Shown one piece after another: positions 49,101 to 61,200 of a DNA stretch of 64,000 bases. This DNA is from Chionis minor (taxonomy: Eukaryota > Chordata > Aves > Charadriiformes > Chionididae). Position numbers and translations under genes: made by a program. Every line of letters begins with the position of its first letter. Position 1 is the first letter of the stretch. Location of the stretch: the NCBI GenBank assembly GCA_013398295.1, contig VZSF01000007.1:62805-126804 (forward strand), written 5' to 3'. The notes below the pieces were generated by a model. It saw nothing but the letters and a program-made list of their open reading frames with translations, was not told the origin of the DNA and did not search any database.

Positions 49101-51598
49101 AAGGGAATTTCCTTTTCCTGTCCTCAAAGTTTAAATATTTACTTTCTGAATTGTTTCTGTGATGTTTCAGAGAGCTTGTAGCTGTCATTGTTGACTTCTT
49201 CAGGTCTTACTTCAAGGTGCACTGATTTGTGCCCTGATCTAGCCCTGGTGGTGTGCAGAAAGTGGATGTGGTGGCAGCCTCACTACCCCTGCCCAGCCAG
49301 GGTACCTGGAGGGAACGGGCCTGAGCTAAACTGCACAGAGGTACCATAACAACGTCAGAGTTAACTTCATTCAATTCTCATCTTCTTTTTAATTTTTCAA
49401 ATATTTTTTTTTCTTTGTTTTAAAAGGTTGGTTGGAAAAGACCTTTAATTTGATGGAAAATTTTCAACAGTCTCTGCTCAAATTCTCACAGCATCAGGCC
49501 TTAGTTATTCCCAGTGCTATCTTTGCAGTGCCTTCTGAGTAACCAAATTTAATAAATTGCTGTATTTTTAGGTGCATAATAGCATGTTACCTGTGATTCA
49601 ACATCTGTATGAATTATGTAAGTAAGGATAATACAAGTTAACCCCAGAGCTCCATCTCATAATCCACTTGTATCTGATCTTTCACAAGCCACTTCTTTTT
49701 CCTAAAAACACCCTTATTCTTTGGGAGCATTATCTACACAGTTTGACCTGACTATCTCTACGTAATCCTGCCTTGTCCCAGGTGCTGTCTTTATGATGGT
49801 TACCTGATGATATGAACCAGGTGAGGACTAATTTTGCACTCCTAGTATTTTTAAAACAATATACATTAGCTGATGCACGTTGTTCACAGAATAACAATAG
49901 CATTGGTGTCTATCAGCTGGACAAAACTGATGGTCCAATGAAAAACTAAAAATAGGATCAATAGAATAAAGCATTTATTTAATCTTGCTTTTATTGCCTC
50001 TTATGTAAAAAATATTACTAAGCATATTTTGGAATCAAAATATCAAAGTAGGAGCACAATGTAAGAGAGAGAAACGAAGATGCAGAGAAGCAGGAAGCAT
50101 GGTTTTTTGAGGTTAGAAGAGAGCTAACAAATCAATGAACCTGTGGGATAAAGGAAGGTAGATCCAAATGTCAGGAGCTGCACTGACCTGTTTGAATGAT
50201 GAATTGTAGCACAGAGAACATCATGGCACAGGGCATGTAACAATATGTCATTGCAAGAAAGGTCGCAGAAATGTCACCTGTCAACAAATCACACTACACA
50301 CCTTTATTGCTGGAGTCATCTAGTATTGTGACCTTTTGGCATGTAATATCAGCCACTGTGTTGAAAATGCACACTTAACATATGTGTTTCGGTTAATATT
50401 AATCTCTGAAAACATTATTTTAACACAACAAATAGAGTGACAAAAATACAGAATGAATGATCATGAAGTGTCTGAGCAAACTGAGAGTGTGACATGGAAG
50501 TAAAAATCATGGTTTTCGTCTTGTGTTCTTGAAAATCTAAGAATGCTATCAGTTTGGGAAAGTTTGGGGGTTGGGTTCCACTGTAAACTTTTTTTTTTTT
50601 AAAGAATATTGTGATAATCTTAGCATTGCATTGTATTGCACGTTAGCAGTATTTCACCTCAGTGATGATGGAGCTCACCTGAGCTGTGACACAGCCTCAG
50701 GACAGCTTTGCGGCAGGTAACAATGTGGTACACACAGCTCTGCGTGTGTGGTCCTGATCTGTCTTCAGGAACCCATTTGAACAGGTATCCAGTGGTTACC
50801 AGCACAACCACAATCACAAATCACAAAGTTATTTTGAGAGGTGATTTAAATCCCACCAGGAAAAGTCTCAGGAGTCACACTGGAAAGTATATGCCAGCTT
50901 TTCCAATTAGTTTTGCCATGTAGCTGAAGCAGAAAATCAGTAATGGCCGATCTGTAGTAGAAAACTGATAAAGTTAGGCAACAAACAGAACGCTTTTCTT
51001 ACTTCAAGATTAATTCATTTATGCAATGCTCATGGAACATGTTTTGGGTTTTTTTTATAAACAGACAAGCCCCTTTGTCTGCAGATGACGGCAATGAATT
51101 TTCTTCTTTCTTCGCCCTTCTTCCCCTTTGACTGATCATTGCCATTTCAAATCTGCTGGAAGACGTAGGCTGTTAAAAAGGACGGGGCTAGAAACATAAA
51201 GCTCTTGTCATTCTCCTGTCAGCACTCTATGTGGCAGCAGTAGTTGAGGAGATGGCAGGGGAACAGCCCCACAGCGGAGGGAACGTGGAGGGAACTGTGA
51301 ATGCCTCACAAAAGGCAGAGGGTAAACTCAGAAAATACCTGTTTACAGATGATGAGTCTTACACCTGCCAGGGATTTTATTTTATCACTTCACATTGAGT
51401 AATCTCCTAGGGAATGAGAATAAATACTTACACTGTATCCTGCTTCACTCACGGATGAAAATTCTCAAATAAGCAAACTCTGAAGCAAATTGCCTTCACA
51501 GCACAGTACCTTTTTCTGCCTAGTTTGCAGTTTCCCCAGTGGTCCTGCAGGTAATGTTGAACAATTCGGTCTCATTCTGCTAGGTGTGGGAGGCTTCA
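46169..51598. other. Unrecognised sequence
   Basis: No gene or transposon is recognised. A GC-richer, CpG-poor block lies at 47540-47775, with antisense-overlapping frames of 107 codons (minus) and 76 codons (plus). A 15-base match to the MIR-type GTGCCTCAGTTTCC motif occurs near 49068-49082, but nothing around it supports a SINE. The 95-codon frame at 48435-48722 has no supporting homology. Confidence 0.5.
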
Positions 51599-52700
51599 CA
51601 GAATCACAGAATGTTAGGGGTTGGAAGGGACATCTGGAGATCACCTAGTCCAACTCCCCTGCCAGAGCAGGTCCACCTACAGCAGGTTGCACAGGATGGT
51701 GTCCAGGTGGGTTTGGAATGTCTCCAGAGTCGGAGACTCCACCACCTCTCTGGGCAGCCTGCACCAGTGCTCTGCCACCCTCCTCATGTTCAGATGGAAC
51801 TTCCTATGTTCAAGTTTGTACCCATTGCCTCTTGTGCTATCACTGGGCACCACTGAAAAAAGACTGGCCCTCTCCTCCTGGCACCCTCCCTTGAAGTATT
51901 TATAAGCATTGATCAGTTCCTCCCTCAGCCTTCTCTTTTCCAGGCTAAAAAGACCCAACTCCCTCAGCCTTTCCTCGTAAGAAAGATGCTCCAGCCGCCT
52001 AATCATCTTCATGGCCCTTCGCTGCACCCTCTCCGGCAGTTCCCTGTCCTTCTTAAACTGGGGAGCCCAGAACTGGACACAGGACTCCAGATGCAGCCTC
52101 ACCAGGGCAGAGTAAAGGGGGAGGATGACCTCCCTCAACCTGCTTGCTACTCTCTTCTTGATGCCCCCCAGGATGCCATTGGCCTTCTTGGCCACAAGGG
52201 CACATTGCTGGCCCATGGGCATCCTGTTGTCCACCAGGACTCCCAGGTCCCTCTCTGCAGAGCTGCTTTCCAGCGGGTTAGTCCCCAACCTGTACTGGTG
52301 CATGGGGTTATTCCTCCCCAGCTGCAGGGCCCTACACTTGCCTTTGTTGAATTTCATTAGGTTTCTCTCTGCCCAACTCTCCAGCCTGTCCAGGTCATGC
52401 TGAATGGCAGCTCGTCCTTCTGGTGTGTCAGCCACCCCTCCCAGTTTTGTGTCATCAGCAAACTTGCTGACGGTACACTCCATCTCTTCATCCAGGTTAT
52501 TGATGAACACATTGAACAGGACTGGACCCAGCGCTGACCCCTGACTGGTCACAGGCCTCCAACTAGACCCTGCCCCACCGATCACAACCCTCTGAACTCT
52601 ACCTGCCAGCCAGTTTTCAATCCACCTCACTGTCCGTGCATCTAACCCACATTTCCTGAGCTTGCCTATGAGGATGCTGTGTGAAGACGGTGTCAAAAGT
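51599..52700 (-). mobile_element. CR1 LINE with long open reverse transcriptase frame, 5' truncated
   Basis: The element runs on the minus strand from inside the RT domain (near 52700) to its 3' tail at 51599 (reverse of CATTCTGTGATTCTGTG). Its frame is open from 52945 to 51677. The CR1 portion holds, in order, a shortened QGSALGP block, [11 protein letters not shown], the catalytic FADD box at 52462-52451, [86 protein letters not shown] and the normal stop. Compared with the copy at 36343-36942, an in-frame 18-base deletion removes the NFFPLR-type residues. Three residues before QGS also seem missing. ORF1 and the endonuclease are absent, so it cannot transpose alone. It is one of the least decayed CR1 copies here. 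Confidence 0.95.
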
Positions 52701-52945
52701 CTCCCACAGTTGTCATCCACAACTGTTATATGCAAAGACACACAAAATTTGGTGAGAGAGACAAAGATGTTCTGACCCATGTAAGACATGCAGACTAGGT
52801 GTCTGAAAAGGCCAGTAGCTTCCCTCTGCCCATAGCAGTTCTTAAACCGTCGCCAGTTTCTTTCTCTCAGATAACTGTTTATGATATTCTTTAGACCCCT
52901 GTCTGAGGTGGAGCTCCTGAAAAGTAATAGACTAGAGAGTCTCAA
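51677..52945 (-). pseudogene. 422-codon open frame: CR1 reverse transcriptase remnant fused to non-CR1 sequence
   Basis: About 340 of the codons (from residue about 85 to the end) are CR1 ORF2, with FADD at residues 162-165. The first about 80 codons (52945-52706) do not match CR1 and appear to be flanking DNA read through by chance. The junction, [10 protein letters not shown], corresponds to the FDTVSHSIL block in a shifted frame, so the fusion is created by a small frameshift at the truncation point. No promoter or signal peptide is visible. It could encode at most a partial palm and thumb and a C-terminal region, so it is better treated as a relic than a gene. Plus-strand frames at 51584-52403 are antisense shadows. 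Confidence 0.8.
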
Positions 52946-55491
52946 TGTCCTTAGGGACCACGGTGTTACTACTTACAGAGCCGCATAAGCTGGGAAGTGA
53001 ATAAGAAGAGCTTTGCACTGCAGGTAGCTCTGCGGAACACTTTAAATACAGCCATGGGCATATATCCCACATGCTCAGGAATACTCCTGGGAAGCATGAC
53101 TCAGACGATATGTGACATTATGTGTGATAGGATTTTTCTGCGAGTTCCTTCTCGCTTTCAAGGGGTAATGTTACACTTGTAATAGCAGAAAAAAAATTGC
53201 TAAACAACAATTCCCATAAAACATTTACTAAACTGCTCTTTTCCAGCCTATCCTTGCTTTCTGCTCTAGGGGTCTGTTCCTAGCAAGCTGTAACAGGAAT
53301 CAGAACAGAGATGCAAGGTAGTACATTTGGATGTGTAAGCAGCATCCTTGCTTTCCTGTGCGCGCAAAGCAGCAGATCTCACAGGGATCAGGAGGTCTCC
53401 TTCTGACCAGCTAAGGCTTTCTCAGGAGTGGAAAGCAGCCAGATATCTGATCCAAAGTCCACAAAATATTTTAGCTTCTTTTTTCCTCTATGAATCTCAC
53501 AAAACCAGGCTTACTTTGAGATGGAAGTTACACACCTTGGAAGAAAGAAAAATACTAAAAAATATTCCTGTCTTTCCATTTTCATTTTGCTAGAAAACAA
53601 AGGAGGTCTTGGACCACACTTGCTGTTCTTTCATTGCTCAACTCAGTCCTCTCCATCTCCACCTACCTCTGATTAAGCTTTACACCTTGATTTAAAAGAG
53701 AAATCGTATTCAGAATGTGATAGCAATAAAGTTATCTGTTGTGTTAAGACCTCTGCTTCTTCAGATTTGTTGGCTGTCACGCTAAGAAAGCTTTTATTCA
53801 TTCGCAGCTTAGCCTGTATGCTTTATTTGCAGTGTGTTAATTTGTCAGTTCTTGGTCAGAACACACAGTTATCAGGTCCAAGCTTGTGGGGGAAAAAAAA
53901 AGCTTAGAGACCAAAGTGTGAGAAGGTGTTATTCTTTCAGAGTTCTTGCCTCCTAATCTGATCTACAGATTAGCAAGTTTTACATATATGCAATTGAAAT
54001 CTTGGATACTGAGGATAAAAAGAAAGGAGGCCAGACATTATTAGTATTTAAAGCATCAACCTCCCACCAAATTCAGTAAATATCTGTATTAAATCTTTGG
54101 ACAAGGATTCTCACTCAGTGTTTGTAAAGAAAAGTGTGTTTCTGTAGATATGAAATTCGGGTCCTCCAGTGTCAAGGCTGGTTTGGAAGTGAAACTGAGC
54201 AGCTTTAGTAGATGAAGGGAACAGTCCTTAAGTCTCGGTGTTCAGTTTGAGAAGAATTTGAGCATTCTGTGACTCTTTAGTGTTTCTGTTTTCAAGTGTT
54301 GACTAATTTCAAACCAAAGTCAAGAAGATATGAAAACAATACCAAAATTTAGTCCTTCATCAGCTGTGTGGTTTGATAACCCGGCAGTCACTGGCTGCCC
54401 ACAGTGCCTGGATAATCCTACAGGGAGTGGATACAACACCTCATCAATTTTGGTACCACTAGAAACTTAGCACAAAGCAGCAAAAGTCAAATTATGTTCT
54501 ATTTAATTTTATCATCAATAAGATGGAGACTACACAGCTTGATGGCAGAACATCAAAATAAAAATGAGGATTTTTTTCTCTGAAGGAGTTCTATAAGAAC
54601 AGGCATGCTGTTATAACAGTGCATAATGTGAGAGAACATGTGAACATGTAAAGGGCCCTTTATTGGCAGAGTATATTACTTCTAACAAGTATGAAGAGGA
54701 GTATTTTGTATAAAGATCACCTAGTAACTAAGACTTTTTGGGAGAATTATCTGAAATACCTGCACATTGTCAAGCTACTTCTGGGTGCTAACATTTCAGC
54801 CTAGATGCTACTCTGAGCTTTCAAACTTTCAAGACAGGTAGAGAGGTACTGAAAGCCCAGGACTGCAAAGAGATGCGGGTTTGCTAAGAATTCATTCACC
54901 TTTAAATATGAACCTGCAAACTCTGAAAGTCCTTGGAAGAAACTAGTCAATGGAAGAAAAGGACACCATGAGAGAGTCTGCACAGTGACAGGAAGTAGAC
55001 ATTTATCTATTGAGTAAATGTTCCTAAGAAACTCTGAGAAGAATGCAGGGGTCTGTTTGCTGGGCTTTGAATTTCACTTTTTGTGAAGATATTTGGCTTG
55101 TCAATTCCACAATATTGGAGTCTTAATGTCATATTTGCAAATACCAACACTCCAACTAAGTTTTAAGTGGTTGAATCCTGATTATTCTAGCTGGTTAAGT
55201 GACTTGGTAGCCATAGTTAGGAGAAACCCTAAACCTACTGAAAATCAGTGCCCATCTTGTAATTTGACCTTTCATTTATGTAGGCAAAATTAAATTTTCA
55301 GGCATCAGTTGGCCCAGTCTGGGTGAAGGTGTAAGGTGGGAATTTATGCATTGATGCAGTAAAGAGGAACGGCCAGAGGAAGAAAAGTCAACTTGGATGA
55401 ACGCTGGGGTCTGGATACACACTCACCTTCTAGGTTTCCACAACAGCACTTTTGTTTCTTGCTGATCATAATGGAAAAGAAGAATACTTGC
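52701..55491. other. Unrecognised sequence
   Basis: No gene or repeat is recognised beyond the chance N-terminal extension of the CR1 frame (to 52945). Small open frames at 52997-53182, 53348-53593 and 55093-55293 lack motifs. Confidence 0.5.
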
Positions 55492-56215
55492 TGTCCTGGT
55501 TTGAGGTAAAACAGGACCAATTTTGTTCAGTAACTCTACTTTCTAACTAGGCCTCTTCTAACTGCTGAAATTAACAGCATATTGTGCAGAAAACTGTTCT
55601 TTCTCAGAGCGATAAGACCCATGTTTATAGCTGATGTCAAGGAATGGGATGCAGAGAGTCTCTTGCTTATACTTATTGCTATAACAGCCAAGGGCAGCCA
55701 AATTTGTTATTTGCCTCGTTGGAGGGTTGGAAGTGGAAAAGCATAGAGGGGTCCCACCTGTGGGGAGGAGCGGACAGGACAGGTGACCCCAAACTCACCA
55801 AACAGTGTATTCCATCCCATCTGCTTCATGCTCAGTATAAAAGTTGAGGGATCAAAGGGTCAGCTCTCTTTCTTCAGTGGCTGGCATCTGAGGAGGACTC
55901 TATCTCATCGTCTGTATTTCATCGCGATCTGTGTGTTCCTGAATCCAGATCCGGAATCCAGTTCCTGTCCACCACTGAGTCCAGTCTGGGACTTTCCCAG
56001 TGACTACTGGTGATGTGATTGTCATCCTGGGAGCTTGATATAGTTTTGTATATATTTCATTATTTTCTTTTTGGTTTTTTTTTTTGTTATATTTTTGTTA
56101 TTTTATTCTTTATATTTCTTACTAAACTAGTCTCTCTTCGTCTCTCTCTCCAGGAGAGAGGTAACATCTGTCACCTAGCTTGTTTGGGCCAATCCGTCCC
56201 AAACCACACCTGCCA
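55492..56215 (+). mobile_element. Solo LTR of an avian endogenous retrovirus
   Basis: The block starts TGTCCTGGTTTGAGGTAAAA, the start shared by many bird endogenous-retrovirus LTRs, and ends near CCCAAACCACACCTGCCA, the matching kind of terminus. Inside are a U3-like region, a TATA box (GTATAAAAG, 55835-55843), a R/U5-like region with TCCAGATCCGGAATCCAGTT and a T-rich stretch (56058-56125). Length is about 720 bp. No primer-binding site or polypurine tract and no gag, pol or env frames lie beside it, so it is a solo LTR. No canonical AATAAA is seen; ACTAAACT near 56121 may replace it. No target-site duplication could be matched. ERV-L-type affinity is an inference from the termini. Confidence 0.78.
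55835..55843 (+). promoter_or_regulatory. TATA box of the solo LTR
   Basis: GTATAAAAG in the middle of the LTR, placing a start site near 55870 with transcription toward higher coordinates. Whether it is active cannot be read from sequence. Confidence 0.55.
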
Positions 56216-57498
56216 ATCCACAAGGCAGATCTTCTGCTTTCCAGTACCTGCACCAGGTCACCTTCCCTCGCTTAAAGTTCATGTTGTTCCTTTGTCCGCC
56301 TCCTGTCTGACTTCCTTTCTTCTGTGGTAACAGTGGAGAATGCTGCTAATGCTTGTGGACTCATCTGGATATTACTCACTTGGATTCTGACATTCCCAAG
56401 GCCTACTGCCAGAGTGAGATAAGGGAACCTAATGTCCTTCCTTTAAGCAAGAATTCACCCAGCAATTGCACTAGTAATGTTAACTCAAATTGAAGGTTTT
56501 TTCATAAAAAAAGGGAGACCAGAAGAGGTTGTGGGAAACACATTTGCTGATTCTTTTCTTTCTTTTTTCTTCTTTTTTTGATCAGAATGAAAAGAGTGGC
56601 TCAATAAGAACCTTGCGAAAGGCAAGAAGAAAAATTTACAACAGTCTGTTTTCCTTTATTCTCATAGAGCTCCATGTTTGATACTAGGGGAAACCACCAC
56701 GCTCTGCGATTTGTTTCTTACAGCTATTGCATATGTGAGAAAAGATGATGACAGACATCTGAGGTGAGAAGAGCACAGTTCCTTTAATTAGAGTTTGTGA
56801 AGACATCACTGGTGTCCCTGATAAAGGGAGTCTTCTGTCCCAGCAACATATCAGTACCCAAAACCTTGCAGAGCTAACATCTCATTTCTTTGCTACTACT
56901 GTTTGAAATAAAAAAAAATTAGTATTATTGCTGCAACTCAAAGATTAGCTGACTACTGCTGGAGTCTGTCTATACCTTTTAGCAGAATATGATGCATTTT
57001 TTTTTGATTGATGCTCATGCTGAATGCAAGCGAATCATCTGGCAGGGAGCAAAATTACCCAGTGACCTAATGTCCTGTCACTGATACACAACTAATTATA
57101 CGAGCATTGATCCACATAACATCCGCTATGTGAATTTGAATGCCCATCTGTTCACTTCAGATTAATTGTGACACTGATAGCATCACGTTATGAAACTGTT
57201 GTTTTTTCAAAATCTTCCATTAAAAGCAGAAACCCCTTTCAATCTCCCCCCAAATACAAACGAAACAAAACCCTAAACCCAAACAAAACCAAAAAATGAC
57301 CACTTTTCAAAAAAAAGCGAGTTCATAAGTTCAAATATCCTCTTCACTGCCAGATAAAGCACACCAGGACCCAAGGGAATATGTCAAAGCATAAAACATG
57401 CCTAGCAGTTACAAAGAAGATATTATTCTTTACCCAACCTTTTGATCTTAAGTAAGGTTTAAAGAAATACTGAAAGGTTCAATTCATCTTGCTTAATA
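56216..57498. other. Unrecognised sequence
   Basis: No gene or element recognised. An A/C-rich tract at 57244-57296 (ACAAAACC-like units) lies about 200 bp before the unusual minus-strand frame. Confidence 0.5.
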
Positions 57499-58260
57499 TT
57501 AGATATCAACAATGTGGATGCCCATATCTGAGTTAATCACCCTTTCAGGGAATGATTCCTTTGACCTATTTTGGATGTCTACTTTGAGACAAGACAGATT
57601 TTCTCCAGAAACACTTATTTCTTTCTGCTTTTCTAGCTCTCTAAGCAAGCTTAGTAGTTGAGATTCGATATAGATACTGCACTCTAGATGTCTATATTTG
57701 GCGAGATCAATTGCACTCTCAAATAATTTGCAAGTTAATTGATTAATCTTGTATGTCACATCTCTTAAATGCATTTTCTCTTTGCCACCACCTAATTTTT
57801 CTCAGATAAAGATTCTTTTATCTTTTGACAATTCCTCACAAATCTGTGCAATTATAATTTTTGCTAACACTGTCCTATTGAGCCAGAGCAAACAATCCAA
57901 GGAATTAGCATTAGTGTCTGTACCACTGTGAGTGATCCCACTGGCAACATATATTCCAAGACTATTTTTAGTGAACTCCACTAAAAATCTTCTCCCAGAT
58001 CTTATCGATTTACTACTAAAAAGTTGTTTAATTTTTGGATACTTTACAATATATATATTAATTTCTGGGTTGTGTGCTTTTAAAATAGTGCCATTAATTT
58101 GTGTGTATATGTAAACATATATGTCCTTGTATTTTAATTGTCTTTCGTTAGCAAATTGAACAACATATTTTGATCCATAGGCCAGCAGGTGGTGGCTTGT
58201 GTGAAGTCTATTAGTTATATAGTAGCCATAGCACTGTTTTGCTTCCACTGCTAAATTACA
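57499..58260 (-). pseudogene. Unidentified 254-codon frame interrupted by one TGA
   Basis: On the minus strand the frame between the stop at 58261-58263 and the TAA at 57499-57501 has one internal stop, a TGA at 57804-57802. The upstream 152 codons contain no ATG; the first is at 57774, after the TGA. The first part reads as alternating hydrophobic and polar residues (KYVVQFANERQ, DIYVYIYTQINGT, RRFLVEFTKNSLGIYVASG), like beta strands. The last part looks helical (LFESAIDLAKYRHLE, LLSLLRELEKQKE). Three N-x-S/T sequons are present. Just upstream TTTAGCAG could be a splice acceptor, which would allow an internal exon. I recognise no family. Possibilities are an exon or retrocopy of a host gene, an old viral or transposon gene, or a chance frame. 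CGA to TGA by CpG decay would explain the stop. Confidence 0.35.
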
Positions 58261-58263
58261 TTA

Positions 58264-61200
58264 ACAGGCACTCAAAATGGAAGAATTAAGCCAATGGACT
58301 CATATCAAGGACATTTCTTAGTTTGATAATAGGAAAACCAGAAACTGCACTGTCTGTTTCATAAGAAGAAATCATAGTGCTATTTATTATTGTTATTATT
58401 TCAAATGATACACCTATGATTTAAATAGGAAATGTCTGTTCTCTGCACCATAACGCACAATTCGTTAGTTCTACGTGGTATTTTTCTGTGGAGAGTAATG
58501 AGCAAACTAGTTATTTGTGGTTTTTGCAAGAAAAAAGTTGATAATATCACACTTGGAGTAAGAAGTTGTGATAGCTGGACATAGACCTATGATACTGTGC
58601 TTGAATAGAGGCTTAAATTTCAGTTACACTTTTATATTCCAGAAATTTTACCAAATTTTAGAATTCTTGGATTTGTCACACTTAACTCTACATGTGTAAA
58701 ATGTAGATTTTTTTAAGATCTGGCCTAGTTGTTCTATACTTCTTTATTGGCAATGAAGGGAAATAGGTAGCTCTGTAGAACAATCCGTCTCATCTTAACT
58801 GAGAGAGCAAGAACAGATGATATGAATCTTTACTTGATGGTTTTATTTCTGCGTTGACCATGATGGGGGTCCCACTCCTAATGAATTGGCTTGCCAAAGG
58901 TACGGACCTAATTCTTTGTACAGTCAACGGAGACAAATAGTTGTGCTTGACAGTTCTTCAAGACTCACAGAGGGAGAACTTCTATGAGCGTGGGTATAGA
59001 TCTGGTATAAGTGTGCAGAAACTTCAGGAATACACATTAAAGAGAGGACTGACTATATGGGAGCAGTTTATAGGGTAAAGAGGTCTTATGGGACAGAAGA
59101 GAAACGTTACTGCCTGGCCTTAAAATTGAGTCTAGTTTTACATGCAAAATGACATGTTTATACATAGGCCAAATACACATTAACATCTTGAAGGAGCTCA
59201 ATTTGAAGCTCCATTCATGATTATACTAAGGTACCTAAGGTATACTAAGGTATGTTAAGGCATACAGTGCTATGGATGCAATTCATCTCATCTCTCTTTA
59301 TAGTAAGCGCGTATAATGTTTAAAGGTAAGACATCATCTAGGTTTCTTTACAATTAGCTAAGCCTTTCCGCAATTCATGTAATCTATTTGAATACCTATG
59401 TCAGCATTAGTTAAGCCATTTGCTAGAAGCCCATTTACTTCCTATGCAGCTCAAACACAGAGGTTTACATTAGCAACATCTATATTAGGTACAGTGAATC
59501 CCACCCAGTTGATCCCTGGAAGATGTCTCCATCTACGAAGAATGTACAATGTCACTTTTGTTCAAAAAATATGAACATCATTAAAGGACAAATGAAGTAT
59601 GCTAGGGAAAATAAAACAGAGCTTCATTGACTCTAGAACTGAGAAAAGAAGTTGCCCCAATATATATTAGGGCCAATGTACTGTGCGTACATCGTTCCCT
59701 GCACACATACACAGATTTTCGTGCGGTAGTCAGATTGATCACCCTATTCACAAAATAATTCCACTTATTGAAATCTGATATAATTTTGAAAAAAAAGCTG
59801 GAAATCTTAGTACATATCTTGTTTTTAGCTTAAATTACGGGAACAAATCTCAGTTTGACTTTCAAAGTTTGTGCAGACCATATGGTCTCATGACGTTGCC
59901 TGTCATGTTGCCTCTGTTTTTCCCTTAGACATCTATATTCTTTGACATAGGGGAAATAATAGCAGATCTGTATCCAAAAGTAGATTAGTTCACAGAGAAA
60001 AACCTGCATACTAATTTTTTGCATGATCAGGCACTAGAAAGACAGGTTATGGCCATCTTTTTTCAGGAAAACTTGTGTTATTGGAAAGCTTGATATTGCT
60101 GCAATATGAGACCATAAACGTGTGTTTCCTTCTAACTGTACCTTCTATCGTCTTGGGTTTCTGTGATATGATGCATCTACACTGTATTTTTTTTTCCCTG
60201 AATATTGTTAGGACATTTTTGCTAACCAGTATTTATGCATAATAGGTATGTTTGATTCAGTGAGGTGCTTCCTAACAGCCATTGACATTAGCTGTTTACT
60301 GTTTCAAATTGTATGCAGTAACTTGAAGCGGTTACTGATACGAGAGATTAAATTGGGAGAATTAAAGTAGGTATGATATTCTTACATGGTATTTTCTATA
60401 AAAAGAAGACAATGAAGATAAGTTTTTCCCATGTTTATGGCTCTATTAAATATAAGACAACCTATTTACTGCTGACAAACAGTTTAACAGCGTCATGTTC
60501 TTTCTTAATGAACTTCTACGGTCATAATTTATTATTGTAGAAAGTCTTAGTGCTTAGTTTCTTACAGAAATTAAGCTTCATGTTTAATAGTGCTTCTTTT
60601 CCCTCTCTTTGAAAGATTATTCAATTTACACATAGATAGAGCTCACCACTTCAGTGGGAAATCTTATTGTGGGAACACAAATTAAAACAGCGATTTTAGG
60701 AAATTAGATAGGAAGTACACAAGGCAAGTAGTTTATGTTTTCATGTGTCGAGTTGAAAGCTTAAGAGCTGTTTTATAAATGAATTAAAAGTCATAAGCAA
60801 TACTAAAACGTATTTACACAACATTGTTTAAAATTGCCCCTTAAGGGTACTTCCTGAGAAAGGCAAGGGAACACCACTGTCAAAGCAAAGTGTACCTTAA
60901 ATCATAATATGACATTGTCTTGAAATTTATACTTTGAAACACGTATGACAAAATGACCCATTAGAAGACTTTTATTCAAGGCAAAGTTGATGAGGAAAAT
61001 TTTCACTTCAGCAAATTTTGCAGACTGCATACGTAGCCTGAAAAGCAGTTTAATTGCCAATAAAATTCAGAGGAACTGGCGCTCAAGCCACATCTCTGTA
61101 GATATACAAAGAACTTATGTGCTGCAACTAATAAATCACAAACCTCTGAAGTGAAAAGCAGTATAAAAAACTGTAATAGATGTCATTACAATTATATCTT

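Noticed and set aside
51584..52403. Plus-strand frames of 90-124 codons over the CR1 copy
   Set aside because: They are antisense shadows of the minus-strand CR1 reverse transcriptase frame.
56019..56330. 103-codon plus frame
   Set aside because: It lies mostly inside the T-rich part of the solo LTR and reads as low-complexity F/L/I residues.
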